Assembly (NCBI RefSeq): GCF_946478785.1
Contig: NZ_CAMLDD010000027.1
Span: 6,833 to 70,832, forward strand
Origin: an uncultured Flavobacterium sp.
Lineage (GTDB): Bacteria > Bacteroidota > Bacteroidia > Flavobacteriales > Flavobacteriaceae
Length of the DNA stretch: 64,000 nucleotides
Direction of reading: 5' to 3'
The translations under genes and the position numbers were made by a program. Positions within the stretch are counted from its first letter, which is position 1, and each line of letters opens with the position of its first letter. The notes beneath the pieces are model-generated. The model made no database searches. It was not told the origin of the DNA and saw only the letters and a program-made list of their open reading frames with translations. This document shows positions 9,417-18,075 of the stretch, in pieces.

Positions 9417-11116
9417 TAAAACTATTGGGATACAGAACTTACGTATTAAGATTGATGACCACGCTTGTGTTATAGGCAGAGAAAAGTACAACCAAAAATT
9501 ATCACAGCAACGAAGCGATGCCGTAAAAAAAGCATTTACTGATAGTGGTTTGGCATCTGACAGAATTATTGCAGTAGGACATGGAGAAGCAAATCCTACT
9601 GATGACAAAAAAAGGCGCGATAATATTAAGTATAAAGATGAAGAAAAAAATAAAGAAAATCGGCGTGTAGATATTACGTTTGAAACTTATGGTCATGATG
9701 CTCAGACTATCCTTTTTAAAACAATAGCACCAAGTATCAAACAACTCGTTACAATAGATATTACTGAATATCAAAATACCGCTTGTCATAAAGAAATAGG
9801 TAAGCATACAAAAAATATTAAAATTAATTCCCCAGAATATCCAAAGCCGATAGATAAAGTAGCTGATAAATTAAATTTTCCTGTAAAATCAAATCTATCC
9901 GTTGCAAATCCTTTGCCAATACTATATATCTGGCCTAAAGTATTTGCTAACGAATATAATATTCATGTACATTCCTGTCGTTATTTTCTAATGATGCCAA
10001 TACTACTGTTAAAGTAATGGCTTATTCTGACATTAAGTGGGATTTTCATTTCTTTTTAAACCTTAGTAATGAACTAAGTGTAAAGTGGGCAAAATTACCT
10101 CCCGGAAAAGACACAGAAATGCGAAAAAAAGCCGGAAAAATTGGTGCTGAAAAGAGATTGAAACAAACAGAAATAGATTTTGGAGTCGTCTTAGAAGCAA
10201 ATTGGAATAAAATTACCGACGATAAATATGACAACCATTTTGATGCTACCTTCAAACATGAAGCAAAAATTAAACAGTTATATTCTGTCTTTTCATCTTT
10301 AAAAGAATTTTCAAAAGGAGTTACAGGCGGCACAGCGGGAGTCGCTAAAAAAAGTAAATTACCTTATGACGTTCAAATGAAACCACCTAATTTTTGTTTG
10401 GGTGCAGAATGGCAATTAGCCCGGGGAACCAAAAAAGGAGTTCCCACTAAAGTATTGGGCATGGAATATAAATTTATTTTAAAGCTGAACCCCTTATTGC
10501 TTTAGTTCTAACGATAGACTTGCTTGACTTGGCAGTACAGTCAGCAGGAACTATTGTTGGTGGTCCAGCGGGTAATTTTGCCGCACAACAAATCTTAAAA
10601 ATAATTAGGGATTGGACAGCAAAAGACAGAGATCTTGGGATTACTTTTAAAATTTTATTTGATTTAATATTAACCGGACAAATTGATGGTAGCGCAGATA
10701 TGACTATTAATACCGAATCAGATGATAATAAAGGTAATGCAGAATTGAAAACAAAACTCTCTGCTGAAATAAAACTAGAGGTAGAACTAAAAGCGAAGGC
10801 AGTAATACTCGAGGTTACGGCTTATGCCAAAGGAGTTGCTAAAGCCTCAGGTAAAGCTTCTGTTACTTTTGCACACTCTTTACAATACAACCAAACTCAA
10901 AAATCGGTCTATTACAGACCTGCAATGAATTTTGATGCTGTAAAAGGAACTGTTTTAGTAAAAATAGAAGCAGGACTTTCTGCTAAAAAATTAGGTCTGG
11001 ATCTTAAGGAAGATAAGGTATTGGTGAATGAAAGTTATACATTTTGGGAAGGTTTTGATGTTATAAAATTCCTTGAAAAAACAACAGGCTTAAGTGCCAA
11101 TATAAATTTAATTTAA
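9409..11116 (+). pseudogene. 5'-truncated, twice-frameshifted OmpA-type paralogue of the 757-aa protein
   Basis: Three successive frames encode one homologous product. Frame 1 from 9409 gives an OmpA-like peptidoglycan-binding domain: IKIDDHACVIG, EKYNQKLSQQRSDAV, DRIIAVGHGEANP and NRRVDITF. The frame has no ATG and meets stops at 9400 and 9406, so the 5' end is missing. Near 9980 reading must shift to frame 0 (NDANTTVKVMAYSDIKW), and near 10476 to frame 2 (KAEPLIALVLTIDLLDLAV). Each shift would be repaired by adding one T to a short T-run. The rest aligns with the C-terminal half of the 757-aa protein. It may be true decay or, for the frameshifts, homopolymer errors, but the missing start is not explained by sequencing error. 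Confidence 0.75.
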
Positions 11117-11119
11117 ATC

Positions 11120-11806
11120 ATGAAAAAAACAATTTTATTCGCAGTTTTTTGTATTGTAATACAAAGCTGTAACTCACAAAAAAAAGATTTAGCAAAGATT
11201 ACTTTTACTGAAAAACACGATACTTTTTTTGGCGATATTCCTAACGAATATCGAGAAAGTAGTTCTCTGATAGATTATAATTTGTATGATGTTTATCATA
11301 CTGAATCTGAGATACTACTTAACTTTAATGGAGTTGACTTAAGCGGATACCGTGATAAAAAAGGAGAATTTGGAACTAATTATGTAAGTTTTGAATTTTC
11401 AAAAAAAGATAAGATACTAAATTTTTATTCTATCACATTATTCTACAATAAGAATGTGAAAGAATTAATTAGTAATTTAAATAGTAGTAGAGGAAAACCA
11501 GTTTATGTTTCCATGCTTGATATGAGTGACGATGCACCAGATGCTTTATTATGGGAAGACAAAATAAATTACTACATGTTAATTGGGGCTACGCAAAACA
11601 TGCCCACTTTTGAAGTATTCAAAAAGCAAAATTTGACTATATGTAAACGAATGTTTTCAGCGGGAAGTTTTCAATACTATGGTGATTATTTAGAATATTT
11701 AGAAGAGAAAAAAAAGACAAACAAACAAATTTCTTATTATCAATATGCAAAACTTATGGAAAGCGAAGGCAGTGACTTCAATATCGATAATTATGTAAAA
11801 CCTTAA
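11120..11806 (+). CDS. Lipoprotein of the effector island (intact paralogue of the broken gene at 13537)
   Basis: A 228-aa protein with a lipoprotein signal (MKKTILFAVFCIVIQSC, lipobox IQSC). The mature part is unknown to me. It shares features with the degenerate gene at 13537-14193: a middle segment KELISNLNSSRGKPVYV against KYIKTKLGKPLLE, then ALLWEDKINYYMLIGATQ against SYLWDDKKNNQVVYISQQ. It starts 3 bp after the OmpA-type pseudogene. An envelope-located immunity or accessory role is possible but unproven. Confidence 0.55.
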   Translation: MKKTILFAVFCIVIQSCNSQKKDLAKITFTEKHDTFFGDIPNEYRESSSLIDYNLYDVYHTESEILLNFNGVDLSGYRDKKGEFGTNYVSFEFSKKDKILNFYSITLFYNKNVKELISNLNSSRGKPVYVSMLDMSDDAPDALLWEDKINYYMLIGATQNMPTFEVFKKQNLTICKRMFSAGSFQYYGDYLEYLEEKKKTNKQISYYQYAKLMESEGSDFNIDNYVKP

Positions 11807-11831
11807 AAACTATCTTCTAACCAGAATTATA

Positions 11832-12728
11832 ATGAATTTTAATACACTCAAAACCCGCATTTTAATTGTACTTGTCCTGATAATCACAAGCTGTCAGGAA
11901 AAATTTAATGGTAAATCAGAAAAAGATTTTAAAATTTCTAAAGAAAAAGTAGAGAAAAAATTAAATGCTGACGAAAAAATTAAACTGGAAAAAGCAATTA
12001 GAGTAATCGCCCTGAAAGCAATGATTCTAAAATGGGATGAATCAAATAAATATAAAGGCAAATCATTTAATGATATAGCATTAGAACTTGTTGACGGACT
12101 TAGCTACTCATCTGTGACCGATTTAGCAGAAGATTTTTTACAAGAGCGTAATAAAAAAGAAGCCGAGAAATTATCAACCGAAATAAACAAATTAGAAAAA
12201 AAGAGAACGGCAATATTAAGTATTCAGAAACAACTTAATCTGTTTAAAATTGAATCCCTAGAGCTGAATGAAACTGATTGGTTTGGAGAAATGTCTCCAC
12301 GTTTAGAAATCGAATATAAATATATTGGAAAAGCTGATTTAAAAAGCCCTTTTGAAATATCAATTGAACTAAAAGAAATCAACACAAAACATGCAATATC
12401 AATACAATCACATGGCTATGAAAAGGAGGATTATGTTTTAAAAACTGGTGAATCGGTATATCCAACTATTATTCTGGAAGAAGCAAAAGAGAGAAACCCT
12501 CATATCTGGAAAATTTTAAAATATCCAATTAAAAACCCGAAGCTTTCAGACTATAATTTAGATTTAAAAATATATGTATCAAGTATCTATGCAAATGGGA
12601 AAAAGATTATAATGCCAAAAATTGATATAAAAGACATTGAAACAGAATTAAAAAACTTACAATCAGAATACAATAAAATTTTAAAGTCCGAAGGAACTTT
12701 AGACGAATTAGAACTAACGGATAAATAA
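11832..12728 (+). CDS. Lipoprotein with helical N-terminal domain
   Basis: A 298-aa protein with a lipobox (ITSC, Cys at about residue 21). Residues about 35-130 are strongly charged and helical (repeated EKVEKKLNADEKIKLEKAI and a later EAEKLSTEINKLEKKR coiled-coil stretch), and this N-terminal part loosely resembles the DUF6694-type lipoproteins. The C-terminal half is beta-rich. It lies 25 bp after another lipoprotein gene. No function can be assigned. Confidence 0.5.
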   Translation: MNFNTLKTRILIVLVLIITSCQEKFNGKSEKDFKISKEKVEKKLNADEKIKLEKAIRVIALKAMILKWDESNKYKGKSFNDIALELVDGLSYSSVTDLAEDFLQERNKKEAEKLSTEINKLEKKRTAILSIQKQLNLFKIESLELNETDWFGEMSPRLEIEYKYIGKADLKSPFEISIELKEINTKHAISIQSHGYEKEDYVLKTGESVYPTIILEEAKERNPHIWKILKYPIKNPKLSDYNLDLKIYVSSIYANGKKIIMPKIDIKDIETELKNLQSEYNKILKSEGTLDELELTDK

Positions 12729-12748
12729 ATCTTAAACCAAAAGCAACA

Positions 12749-13528
12749 ATGATATACGAACCATATTACACCATAGACTTTTCAGTCGCAGCCTGCAATT
12801 TTTAAATTCTGATTAATGATATTCCTGTACTAACAATGGAAGCTGAAGGTCAAATCTCTAGCAATGTTCCCATTAATTATGCTATTTATAATTCTGGAGA
12901 GCAATTTATAACAGCTATTATAAAACCTATTTCAGGACAACAAAATCTACATCCTGAAGCGTCATTAAGATTTAACGTCAGGCTCTACGATGTAGCAAAT
13001 AATGAATTTAAACATATAAAAGATTTTCCGGAAACAGCAGTTCAAAAAGTGGAAGAAAATCAAAAAATTCCGTTTTTGAAAACTTCAGCAGAGTTTACAG
13101 CTGAAATCTCGTACTCATTAACCAAATGGACTGATGGCGAAAATTTAGAAGATGTAGCTAATTTTAAAGAAAAACTTATTACAGCATATGATAAATTAGC
13201 TGATCTTCTTAAAGAAGAAAAGTACAGTGAATTTGCCGAAAAAATTAATGTTAGAGAAAAAAATATGGCGACATCAATGTACCTAAGCAGCTCTGAATCT
13301 AAAGCCCGAATTAATGGTTTAATTGATGATGCTAAAAATGGCTTTAAAGTAATGCCTTTTCCTAAAGACACAATCTTAAAATTTTATGGGTATGGTAAAT
13401 TAGCAACATTCAAAAAACTAAATGGAGAGCCTGCTTTCTATTTATACAATAACGAGACAAAAGAAGAACTTATGATTGATCAAATGTTTTATATCACAAA
13501 AGGAAAAATGGAATTTGAAATTATTTAG
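12749..13528 (+). pseudogene. Nonsense-broken paralogue of the 8637-9416 gene
   Basis: Reading from the ATG at 12749 gives MIYEPYYTIDFSVAACNF, then TAA at 12803-12805, then the same frame continues ILINDIPVLTMEAEGQ to a stop at 13526-13528. Both sides of the TAA align with the start of the 8637 protein, where the corresponding residue is glutamate (GAA to TAA is one substitution). A 230-aa product from the in-frame ATG at 12836 is possible but would lack the conserved first strands. The C-terminal GYGKLATFKKLNGEPAFYLYN part resembles YAKGKLASVKLPYELPGF of the paralogue. Confidence 0.7.
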
Positions 13529-13536
13529 AAAGTAGT

Positions 13537-14193
13537 ATGAAGCAATTAATATTGATTATTGTAAGCCTCCTGATTACATCATGCAGCTCTCAAACAGATT
13601 TAGAAACATTAAAATTGACACAAACATTTCATCAACACTGGAGAATACAAAATTCGAAAAAGGATAAAAATATTGATTTTAGCCTTGTAGCTTATATAAC
13701 AGAAGATATATAAAATTTTAAGTATGGAAATGTAAATTTTTCAAACCTCACAATTAAAGATGACAGCAAAAATAGTTTAATTAAATATATCAGCAGTTTA
13801 TCTATTTACGTTGACAGCTTTAAATCTAACAAACTATCCGGGTTAAAATTTGAAATTAAAAATGAAAGCGAAGGGAAAAGCTTCTAAAAATATATAAAAA
13901 CTAAATTAGGAAAACCTTTATTAGAGAATATATATGATAAAGACAATCAGGTTCAATCTAGCTATTTATGGGATGACAAAAAAAACAATCAGGTAGTTTA
14001 TATTAGTCAACAGACAGAATATTACAATGATCCTGAAGAAAAATTTGTTTCAACAGATGTAACCATTCTCAAAAAAGGCTTGAAAATGATCCCTTCTCCA
14101 GACAATAATCCCGAAAACATAAAAAAATTATTAGAAGAAAATCCTAATGCTTTTGATGTGTTAGAAATTTTTAAAAATTATTTTCGAAACTAA
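13537..14193 (+). pseudogene. Lipoprotein pseudogene with two in-frame TAA codons
   Basis: The frame opens with a lipoprotein signal (MKQLILIIVSLLITSC, lipobox ITSC) and runs in one frame to the TAA at 14191, interrupted by TAA at 13711-13713 and at 13885-13887. Between and after these stops the translation is still protein-like (NFKYGNVNFSNLTIKDD; KYIKTKLGKPLLENIYDKDN; SYLWDDKKNNQVVYISQQ) and resembles the intact lipoprotein at 11120. No frameshift is needed. It is therefore a recent pseudogene made by point mutations. Confidence 0.75.
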
Positions 14194-14274
14194 AAGTAAT
14201 GAACAAATATAGGAATAGATTTGCCGTTTTGTTTTAATCTGATCTGTTGGATATAAACTAAATTTACTGTGGGT

Positions 14275-14637
14275 CTAAGAATTGGAAAAGTTAAAATTCC
14301 TGTTTTCTTCTCTTTGATTGTGTAATTTGCTTTTATACAAATCAAATTCAAAACTAAATATCTCAAGTACAATTTCGTGGTTCAAATTCGGATGGCATAA
14401 ATAAAAACCTTCTTCTAATAATCTTGCTGGAAAAGCTTCTGAAAATGGACCACAAATACTGAGGTTATTGATAACAACAAATTTTGAATTATCATTTGTT
14501 ATTTTTATTCTGAAATATCCATACAGATTATCCCGGTATTCCACATCTAAGATTTCGAAAATAAAATTCGTTAATGTGCCTTTTTTGTCTGAGAAGTAGC
14601 CTATATTTCCTAAACTTTCATTTTTTATTATTGCCAT
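14275..14637 (-). CDS. Small protein of unknown function, downstream of an HTH-like gene
   Basis: I choose the ATG at 14637 (MAIIKNESLGNIGYF, 120 aa) because upstream codons in this frame run through the next gene in a different frame and look non-coding. The product is soluble, with no motif I can name (FEILDVEYRDNLYGYFRIKI, then LLEEGFYLCHPNLNHEIVLEIF). It is probably co-transcribed with 14708-14971. A phage or mobile-element origin is possible because of the neighbouring regulatory switch. Confidence 0.4.
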   Translation of the reverse strand: MAIIKNESLGNIGYFSDKKGTLTNFIFEILDVEYRDNLYGYFRIKITNDNSKFVVINNLSICGPFSEAFPARLLEEGFYLCHPNLNHEIVLEIFSFEFDLYKSKLHNQREENRNFNFSNS

Positions 14638-14707
14638 AATTACTGTGTTTTGATTTGTAACTTTGATAATTAATCCTGATTTAGATTTGTACTTACTTCT
14701 AAAAATT

Positions 14708-14971
14708 CTATAGGTTTTTGCTGAAAATTTCTTTTCTTCGCAATGTAATGGCTGTTTCCTCATGTAATCTTTTTTGATACAATTGAATGATTGCTTCTTC
14801 AATATCATTATTAGTATTTCTGCCATTAAAAACATGAGTGATATAAGAATTACTGAAAGGAAATCCCTTTTTGTTCCATATGGCCTTCTCTTCCAAAAGC
14901 TTTTGAACCTCCTTTGAGTAGCCTTTTTTAAAGACTTTCTTCATTTTATTCCTTTGTCCGGATGTAATCAT
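14708..14971 (-). CDS. Small putative DNA-binding protein, divergent from an HTH repressor-like gene
   Basis: An 87-aa basic protein: MITSGQRNKMKKVFKKGYSKEV, then LLEEKAIWNKKGFPFSNSYI, THVFNGRNTNNDIEEAII. The helix, turn with FSNSYITHVFNG and second helix resembles a compact HTH of the kind where a recognition helix is followed by an acidic helix. Such short proteins occur beside repressor-like genes in flavobacteria. It is transcribed divergently from the gene at 15098 across a 126-bp region holding palindromes, as in lysogeny or toxin-control switches. The DNA-binding call is inference. Confidence 0.5.
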   Translation of the reverse strand: MITSGQRNKMKKVFKKGYSKEVQKLLEEKAIWNKKGFPFSNSYITHVFNGRNTNNDIEEAIIQLYQKRLHEETAITLRRKEIFSKNL

Positions 14972-15026
14972 AGATAAGTTTTATTTGAATCATATAATTA
15001 TTGTATTTTTACTACGTATTTACTAC

Positions 15027-15083
15027 GAAGTAACTACTTCAAATATATATCATTTATTGATATATTGTATCATTTTTAATACA
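15027..15083. promoter_or_regulatory. Palindromic operator region between two divergent regulatory genes
   Basis: Three inverted repeats lie in 57 bp: GAAGTA-AC-TACTTC (15027-15040), ATATATCA-TTTAT-TGATATAT (15045-15065, perfect 8-bp arms) and TGTAT-N8-ATACA (15066-15083). Just upstream there are also two TACTACG direct copies at about 15010-15027. They sit in the shared promoter region of 14708-14971 (-) and 15098-15472 (+), so they are probable binding sites of one or both products. Confidence 0.55.
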
Positions 15084-15097
15084 AAAATTTAAAAAAA

Positions 15098-15472
15098 ATG
15101 CAAACAGAAGGCGAGAGATTACGCTACTACATTGAAAGCAAGGAAGTTAACCTCAGACAGTTTTGTATAGAAAATGATATATTATACACTTCCCTGCACC
15201 CAATTTTAATGAATTCAAGGTCTTTGGGAATGAATATTTTAAAAAAAATCATGCAGGTTTATCCTAATCTAAATATAAACTGGGTTTTAACCGGCATGGG
15301 CGAAATAGAAATTACTGAAGACAAAAATCATGTGCTGCAAGATCCTCGTTCAGTCTATCAAAATTTGGATCCTGGATATGAAGCTTTCCTAAAATACTTT
15401 GACAGAGAAGCCACTACTGATAAGATTATCGCAATAATCGAAAAGAAATTAGACGAGAAGAAAAAGAAATAA
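15098..15472 (+). CDS. XRE-like HTH transcriptional regulator
   Basis: A 124-aa protein whose first 70 residues form a lambda-repressor-like fold: GERLRYYIESKEVNLRQFCIENDI (helices 1-2), LYTSLHPILMNSRSLGMNILKKIMQVYPNLNINWVLTGMGEIEI. The ending NINWVLTGxGEI is typical of bacteroidetal phage-type repressors. The C-terminal 50 residues are charged and lack the S24 peptidase domain, so it is not itself cleaved like CI or LexA. It faces a divergent small regulator and is followed convergently by umuD, suggesting a regulatory switch for an SOS or prophage-like remnant. Confidence 0.7.
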   Translation: MQTEGERLRYYIESKEVNLRQFCIENDILYTSLHPILMNSRSLGMNILKKIMQVYPNLNINWVLTGMGEIEITEDKNHVLQDPRSVYQNLDPGYEAFLKYFDREATTDKIIAIIEKKLDEKKKK

Positions 15473-15503
15473 TATAGTAAGGCTATATTATTAATTAAAA
15501 AAT

Positions 15504-15944
15504 TCAGACCTTTTTTATAACATAAGTGACCATCCCCCAAATAATCAACTGGTTTTCTTCGGTCACTTTTATGGGTTTGTATTCTGAATTTTCAGGCATC
15601 AGAAACATACAGTCTTTTTCGACCTGAATGCGTTTTACGGTAAATTCACCATCGATAAAACAAATCGCGATTTTCTTGTTTTGAGGTTCCAGACTTCTAT
15701 CTACAACCAATACATCCTTGTCACTTATTCCGGCATCAATCATCGAATTTCCTTTAACCCTGATGTAAAAAGTTGCCAGTGGATTTTCACTTAGTTCTTT
15801 ATTTAAATCAATAGTATCTTCCATAAAATCAGCTGCCGGCGATGGAAAACCAGCCGACACACCTTCCTTTATATAAGGAGCCTGGATTTCGCTTTCAAAA
15901 TCAGGCTTAAAAAACGTAAGTTTTTGTTCTCTTTTTAAAGACAT
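15504..15944 (-). CDS. umuD: UmuD-like S24 self-cleaving protein, DNA polymerase V accessory subunit
   Basis: A 146-aa protein of the LexA/UmuD family. It has the cleavage site Ala31-Gly32 (in VSAGFPSPA), the nucleophile Ser67 (KGNSMIDAGI) and the general base Lys104 (EFTVKRI), all in the usual spacing. After RecA-stimulated self-cleavage the shortened form would join UmuC in translesion synthesis. Its start lies inside the last codons of umuC (10-bp overlap), so it is the downstream partner in a umuC-umuD operon, the reverse of the order in E. coli. I see no clear damage-response operator upstream of umuC. Confidence 0.93.
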   Translation of the reverse strand: MSLKREQKLTFFKPDFESEIQAPYIKEGVSAGFPSPAADFMEDTIDLNKELSENPLATFYIRVKGNSMIDAGISDKDVLVVDRSLEPQNKKIAICFIDGEFTVKRIQVEKDCMFLMPENSEYKPIKVTEENQLIIWGMVTYVIKKV

Positions 15945-17209
15945 TTTATTTCAAGAAGTTTTTTAAAATCAGTAGTATATTTAGGTGACAAATGATTCTG
16001 ATTCATATTCCAGGTCAGCTTAAGATTTTGTGAAGCCAGTTTTACTTTTCGGTCTCCAATTTTTTGATTCAGCTGGTCCATCACTTTCATTAAAGCTAAA
16101 TGCTTTGGATTCTCTTCCTCAAACAATTGAAATTGCATTTTATCCTCATCAATCAATTCAGTTACTATAACGCCAGCTTTTTTAAATCGGATGCCTTCAT
16201 TTCCTTTATGCAATTTCTTCAGCAATTCTATCGCAGCATTTGAAATCGTCAATGTCGAATTGGTCGCATAAGGCAGTGTTACGGCCCAATTAAAATAATA
16301 TTTAGATGATTTAATTGTATGCCTGTCAATAACCAGCATTACAATTATGGTATGGCAGCAGGAATTTTGTTTTCGCAATTTTTCGGCACAAACAGAAGCA
16401 AAAGTAGTGACACGTTCACGCAGCAAATCAAAATCGGAAATCTGTTTTGGAAAACTTCTGGTAGTCGCAATACTCTTTTTTTGTTCTGGCAAAGGCTCTA
16501 AATCCAAAACCGATTTGCCTTCCAGTTCATATTTTAGGCGAAGACCAATAACTCCCATTTCTTTCTTAATCCAAGCTTCGTGCTGAGGCTGAACAAAATC
16601 AAGGGCGGTCTGGATATTACGGATTTTAGCTTTCTTTTTCGTGCGGTAACCAATTCCCCAAACGTCTTCAATTTTCGTCCATTTTAAGGCTTTGATTCGT
16701 TTTTCATCCGTATCGATTACATAGATTCCTTTGGTCCTGTCCTGAAATTCCTTGGCAATTTTATTGGCTACTTTAGATAAAGCCTTGGTTTCGGCAAAGC
16801 CAATGCAAACCGGAAGCCCAACCCATTTTTGAATACGGGATTTTATTTGAAGTCCATAATCGTGATAGTCCAAAACATTCAAACCATCAAAATTCAGGAA
16901 CGCTTCGTCTATACTGTAAATTTCCACATTAGGCGTAAACTGTCCCAAAATTGCCATAACCCGATTGCTCAAATCACCATACAACGGATAATTGGAGGAA
17001 AATAATTTGACATTTTTTTCTTTCACCAATTCCCTAATCTTGAATGCCGGTGCTCCCATAGGAACTCCAGCGGCTTTGGCCTCATTACTTCTGGAAATTA
17101 CACAGCCATCATTGTTGGATAATATCGCAACAGGTTTTCCGTTGAATTCCGGCTGGAAAACACGTTCGCATGAAGCATAAAAATTATTACAATCGACTAA
17201 AGCATACAT
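15935..17209 (-). CDS. umuC: UmuC-like Y-family DNA polymerase (pol V catalytic subunit)
   Basis: A 424-aa Y-family polymerase. The palm begins MYALVDCNNFYASCERVF (metal ligand Asp6), followed by LSNNDGCVISRSNEAKAAG and the catalytic SIDEAF motif with neighbouring acidic residues. A helix-hairpin-helix-like segment follows with WGIGYRTKKKAKI. The C-terminal QFQLF near residue 375 matches a sliding-clamp-binding motif. The length is usual for UmuC. It starts the operon with umuD, divergent from the small exported protein at 17428. Confidence 0.95.
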   Translation of the reverse strand: MYALVDCNNFYASCERVFQPEFNGKPVAILSNNDGCVISRSNEAKAAGVPMGAPAFKIRELVKEKNVKLFSSNYPLYGDLSNRVMAILGQFTPNVEIYSIDEAFLNFDGLNVLDYHDYGLQIKSRIQKWVGLPVCIGFAETKALSKVANKIAKEFQDRTKGIYVIDTDEKRIKALKWTKIEDVWGIGYRTKKKAKIRNIQTALDFVQPQHEAWIKKEMGVIGLRLKYELEGKSVLDLEPLPEQKKSIATTRSFPKQISDFDLLRERVTTFASVCAEKLRKQNSCCHTIIVMLVIDRHTIKSSKYYFNWAVTLPYATNSTLTISNAAIELLKKLHKGNEGIRFKKAGVIVTELIDEDKMQFQLFEEENPKHLALMKVMDQLNQKIGDRKVKLASQNLKLTWNMNQNHLSPKYTTDFKKLLEIKCL

Positions 17210-17376
17210 ATTGCAAAATTACATAATAGTGAGTTAAGCATTTAAATAAGGATAGTTAATTTTTATATTTTAATCCATAAATTGCTTAAAAACAAAGATA
17301 TAACCTCAAATTCACAAGTTAAACCCAGCAACCAAATCTTGTTAAAAAAAAATTACACAAATCTTCAAAAAAGAGG

Positions 17377-17404
17377 TTGCTTTTTAAAAAAATATTTACA
17401 TTTG
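17377..17404 (+). promoter_or_regulatory. Bacteroidetal promoter
   Basis: TTG at 17377-17379, a 17-nt gap, then TACATTTG at 17397-17404, an exact TAnnTTTG element. The start codon of the exported protein follows 23 nt downstream. This is one of the best promoter matches in the window. Confidence 0.7.
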
Positions 17405-17427
17405 AAATCTAAACTAATCCCTTAATT

Positions 17428-18033
17428 ATGAAAAAAATAGTATTCGCATTGTTGCTGGTTTCAGGATTTACATTTGCTCAGGACATGAAGGTCGTAAATG
17501 GAAATTTTGATTTTTTAAAAACCCAAAAAGAAGTTAATATAGAATTTGATTATAGTGACTTCACTATGATGAAAGAGAATAAACCTGAAAAACAGTATAT
17601 AGAAGAAAGAATCGCCGATTTGAATGAAAAACACAAAGGGAACGGTAATATTTGGCAAAAGAAATGGAATTCTTCTAAGGAATTAATCTGGACACCAAAG
17701 TTTTTGGAATTAATAAACGTTGTGCTGGAAAAAGAAAAAAAAGATTTGAACTTTCAGGAAGGATTAACTACTCCTTACACTTTAATTGTAAAAACTACAT
17801 GGATCTATCCTGGCTGGGATGCGGCAATTATGAAGCAGCCTGCTAAAGTATCAACTAATTTAAAATTTGTTGAAACAGCCAATAAATCAAATGTGGTGCT
17901 GGAAATTACAAGTGAAGAAGCTCCGGGAGACCAATGGGGGAACAACTTTAGTAATGAATCCCGAATTGGAGAAGGGTATGCCAAAACAGCAAAATCACTT
18001 GCTAAACTAATTGCAAAGAAAGCTTACAAATAA
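17428..18033 (+). CDS. Exported protein of unknown function
   Basis: A 201-aa protein with a signal peptide (MKKIVFALLLVSGFTFA, cleavage before Q). The mature part contains FLKTQKEVNIEFDYSDFTMM near the N-terminus and a C-terminal EGYAKTAKSLAKLIAKK helix, with a tryptophan-rich TTWIYPGWDAAIM segment. It looks like a conserved flavobacterial periplasmic or outer-membrane-associated protein, but I cannot name the family. It has its own promoter and terminator and is therefore monocistronic. Confidence 0.6.
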   Translation: MKKIVFALLLVSGFTFAQDMKVVNGNFDFLKTQKEVNIEFDYSDFTMMKENKPEKQYIEERIADLNEKHKGNGNIWQKKWNSSKELIWTPKFLELINVVLEKEKKDLNFQEGLTTPYTLIVKTTWIYPGWDAAIMKQPAKVSTNLKFVETANKSNVVLEITSEEAPGDQWGNNFSNESRIGEGYAKTAKSLAKLIAKKAYK

Positions 18034-18040
18034 TATTAAA

Positions 18041-18075
18041 AAAAGAAACCCTAGTTCTCACTAGGGTTTTCTTTT
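18041..18075 (+). terminator. Terminator between converging genes
   Basis: GAAACCCTAG, loop TTCTCA, CTAGGGTTTTC with flanking A and T runs, which makes it usable in both directions. It overlaps the last codons of the halogenase on the - strand and follows the exported-protein gene. Confidence 0.85.

Noticed and set aside
9502..9807. - strand open frame across the OmpA-type pseudogene
   Set aside because: The + strand encodes recognisable OmpA motifs here, so the antisense frame is incidental.
12749..14193. Reassigned TAA codon
   Set aside because: Normal genes across the window end in TAA and the broken genes have intact paralogues with sense codons at those sites; simple decay is enough.
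2604..14193. Complete type VI or other contractile secretion locus
   Set aside because: No sheath, tube, baseplate or ATPase genes are visible; only cargo-type and PAAR-like genes are present.
14275..15472. Intact prophage
   Set aside because: Only small regulatory genes are present; no integrase, terminase, capsid or tail genes flank them.
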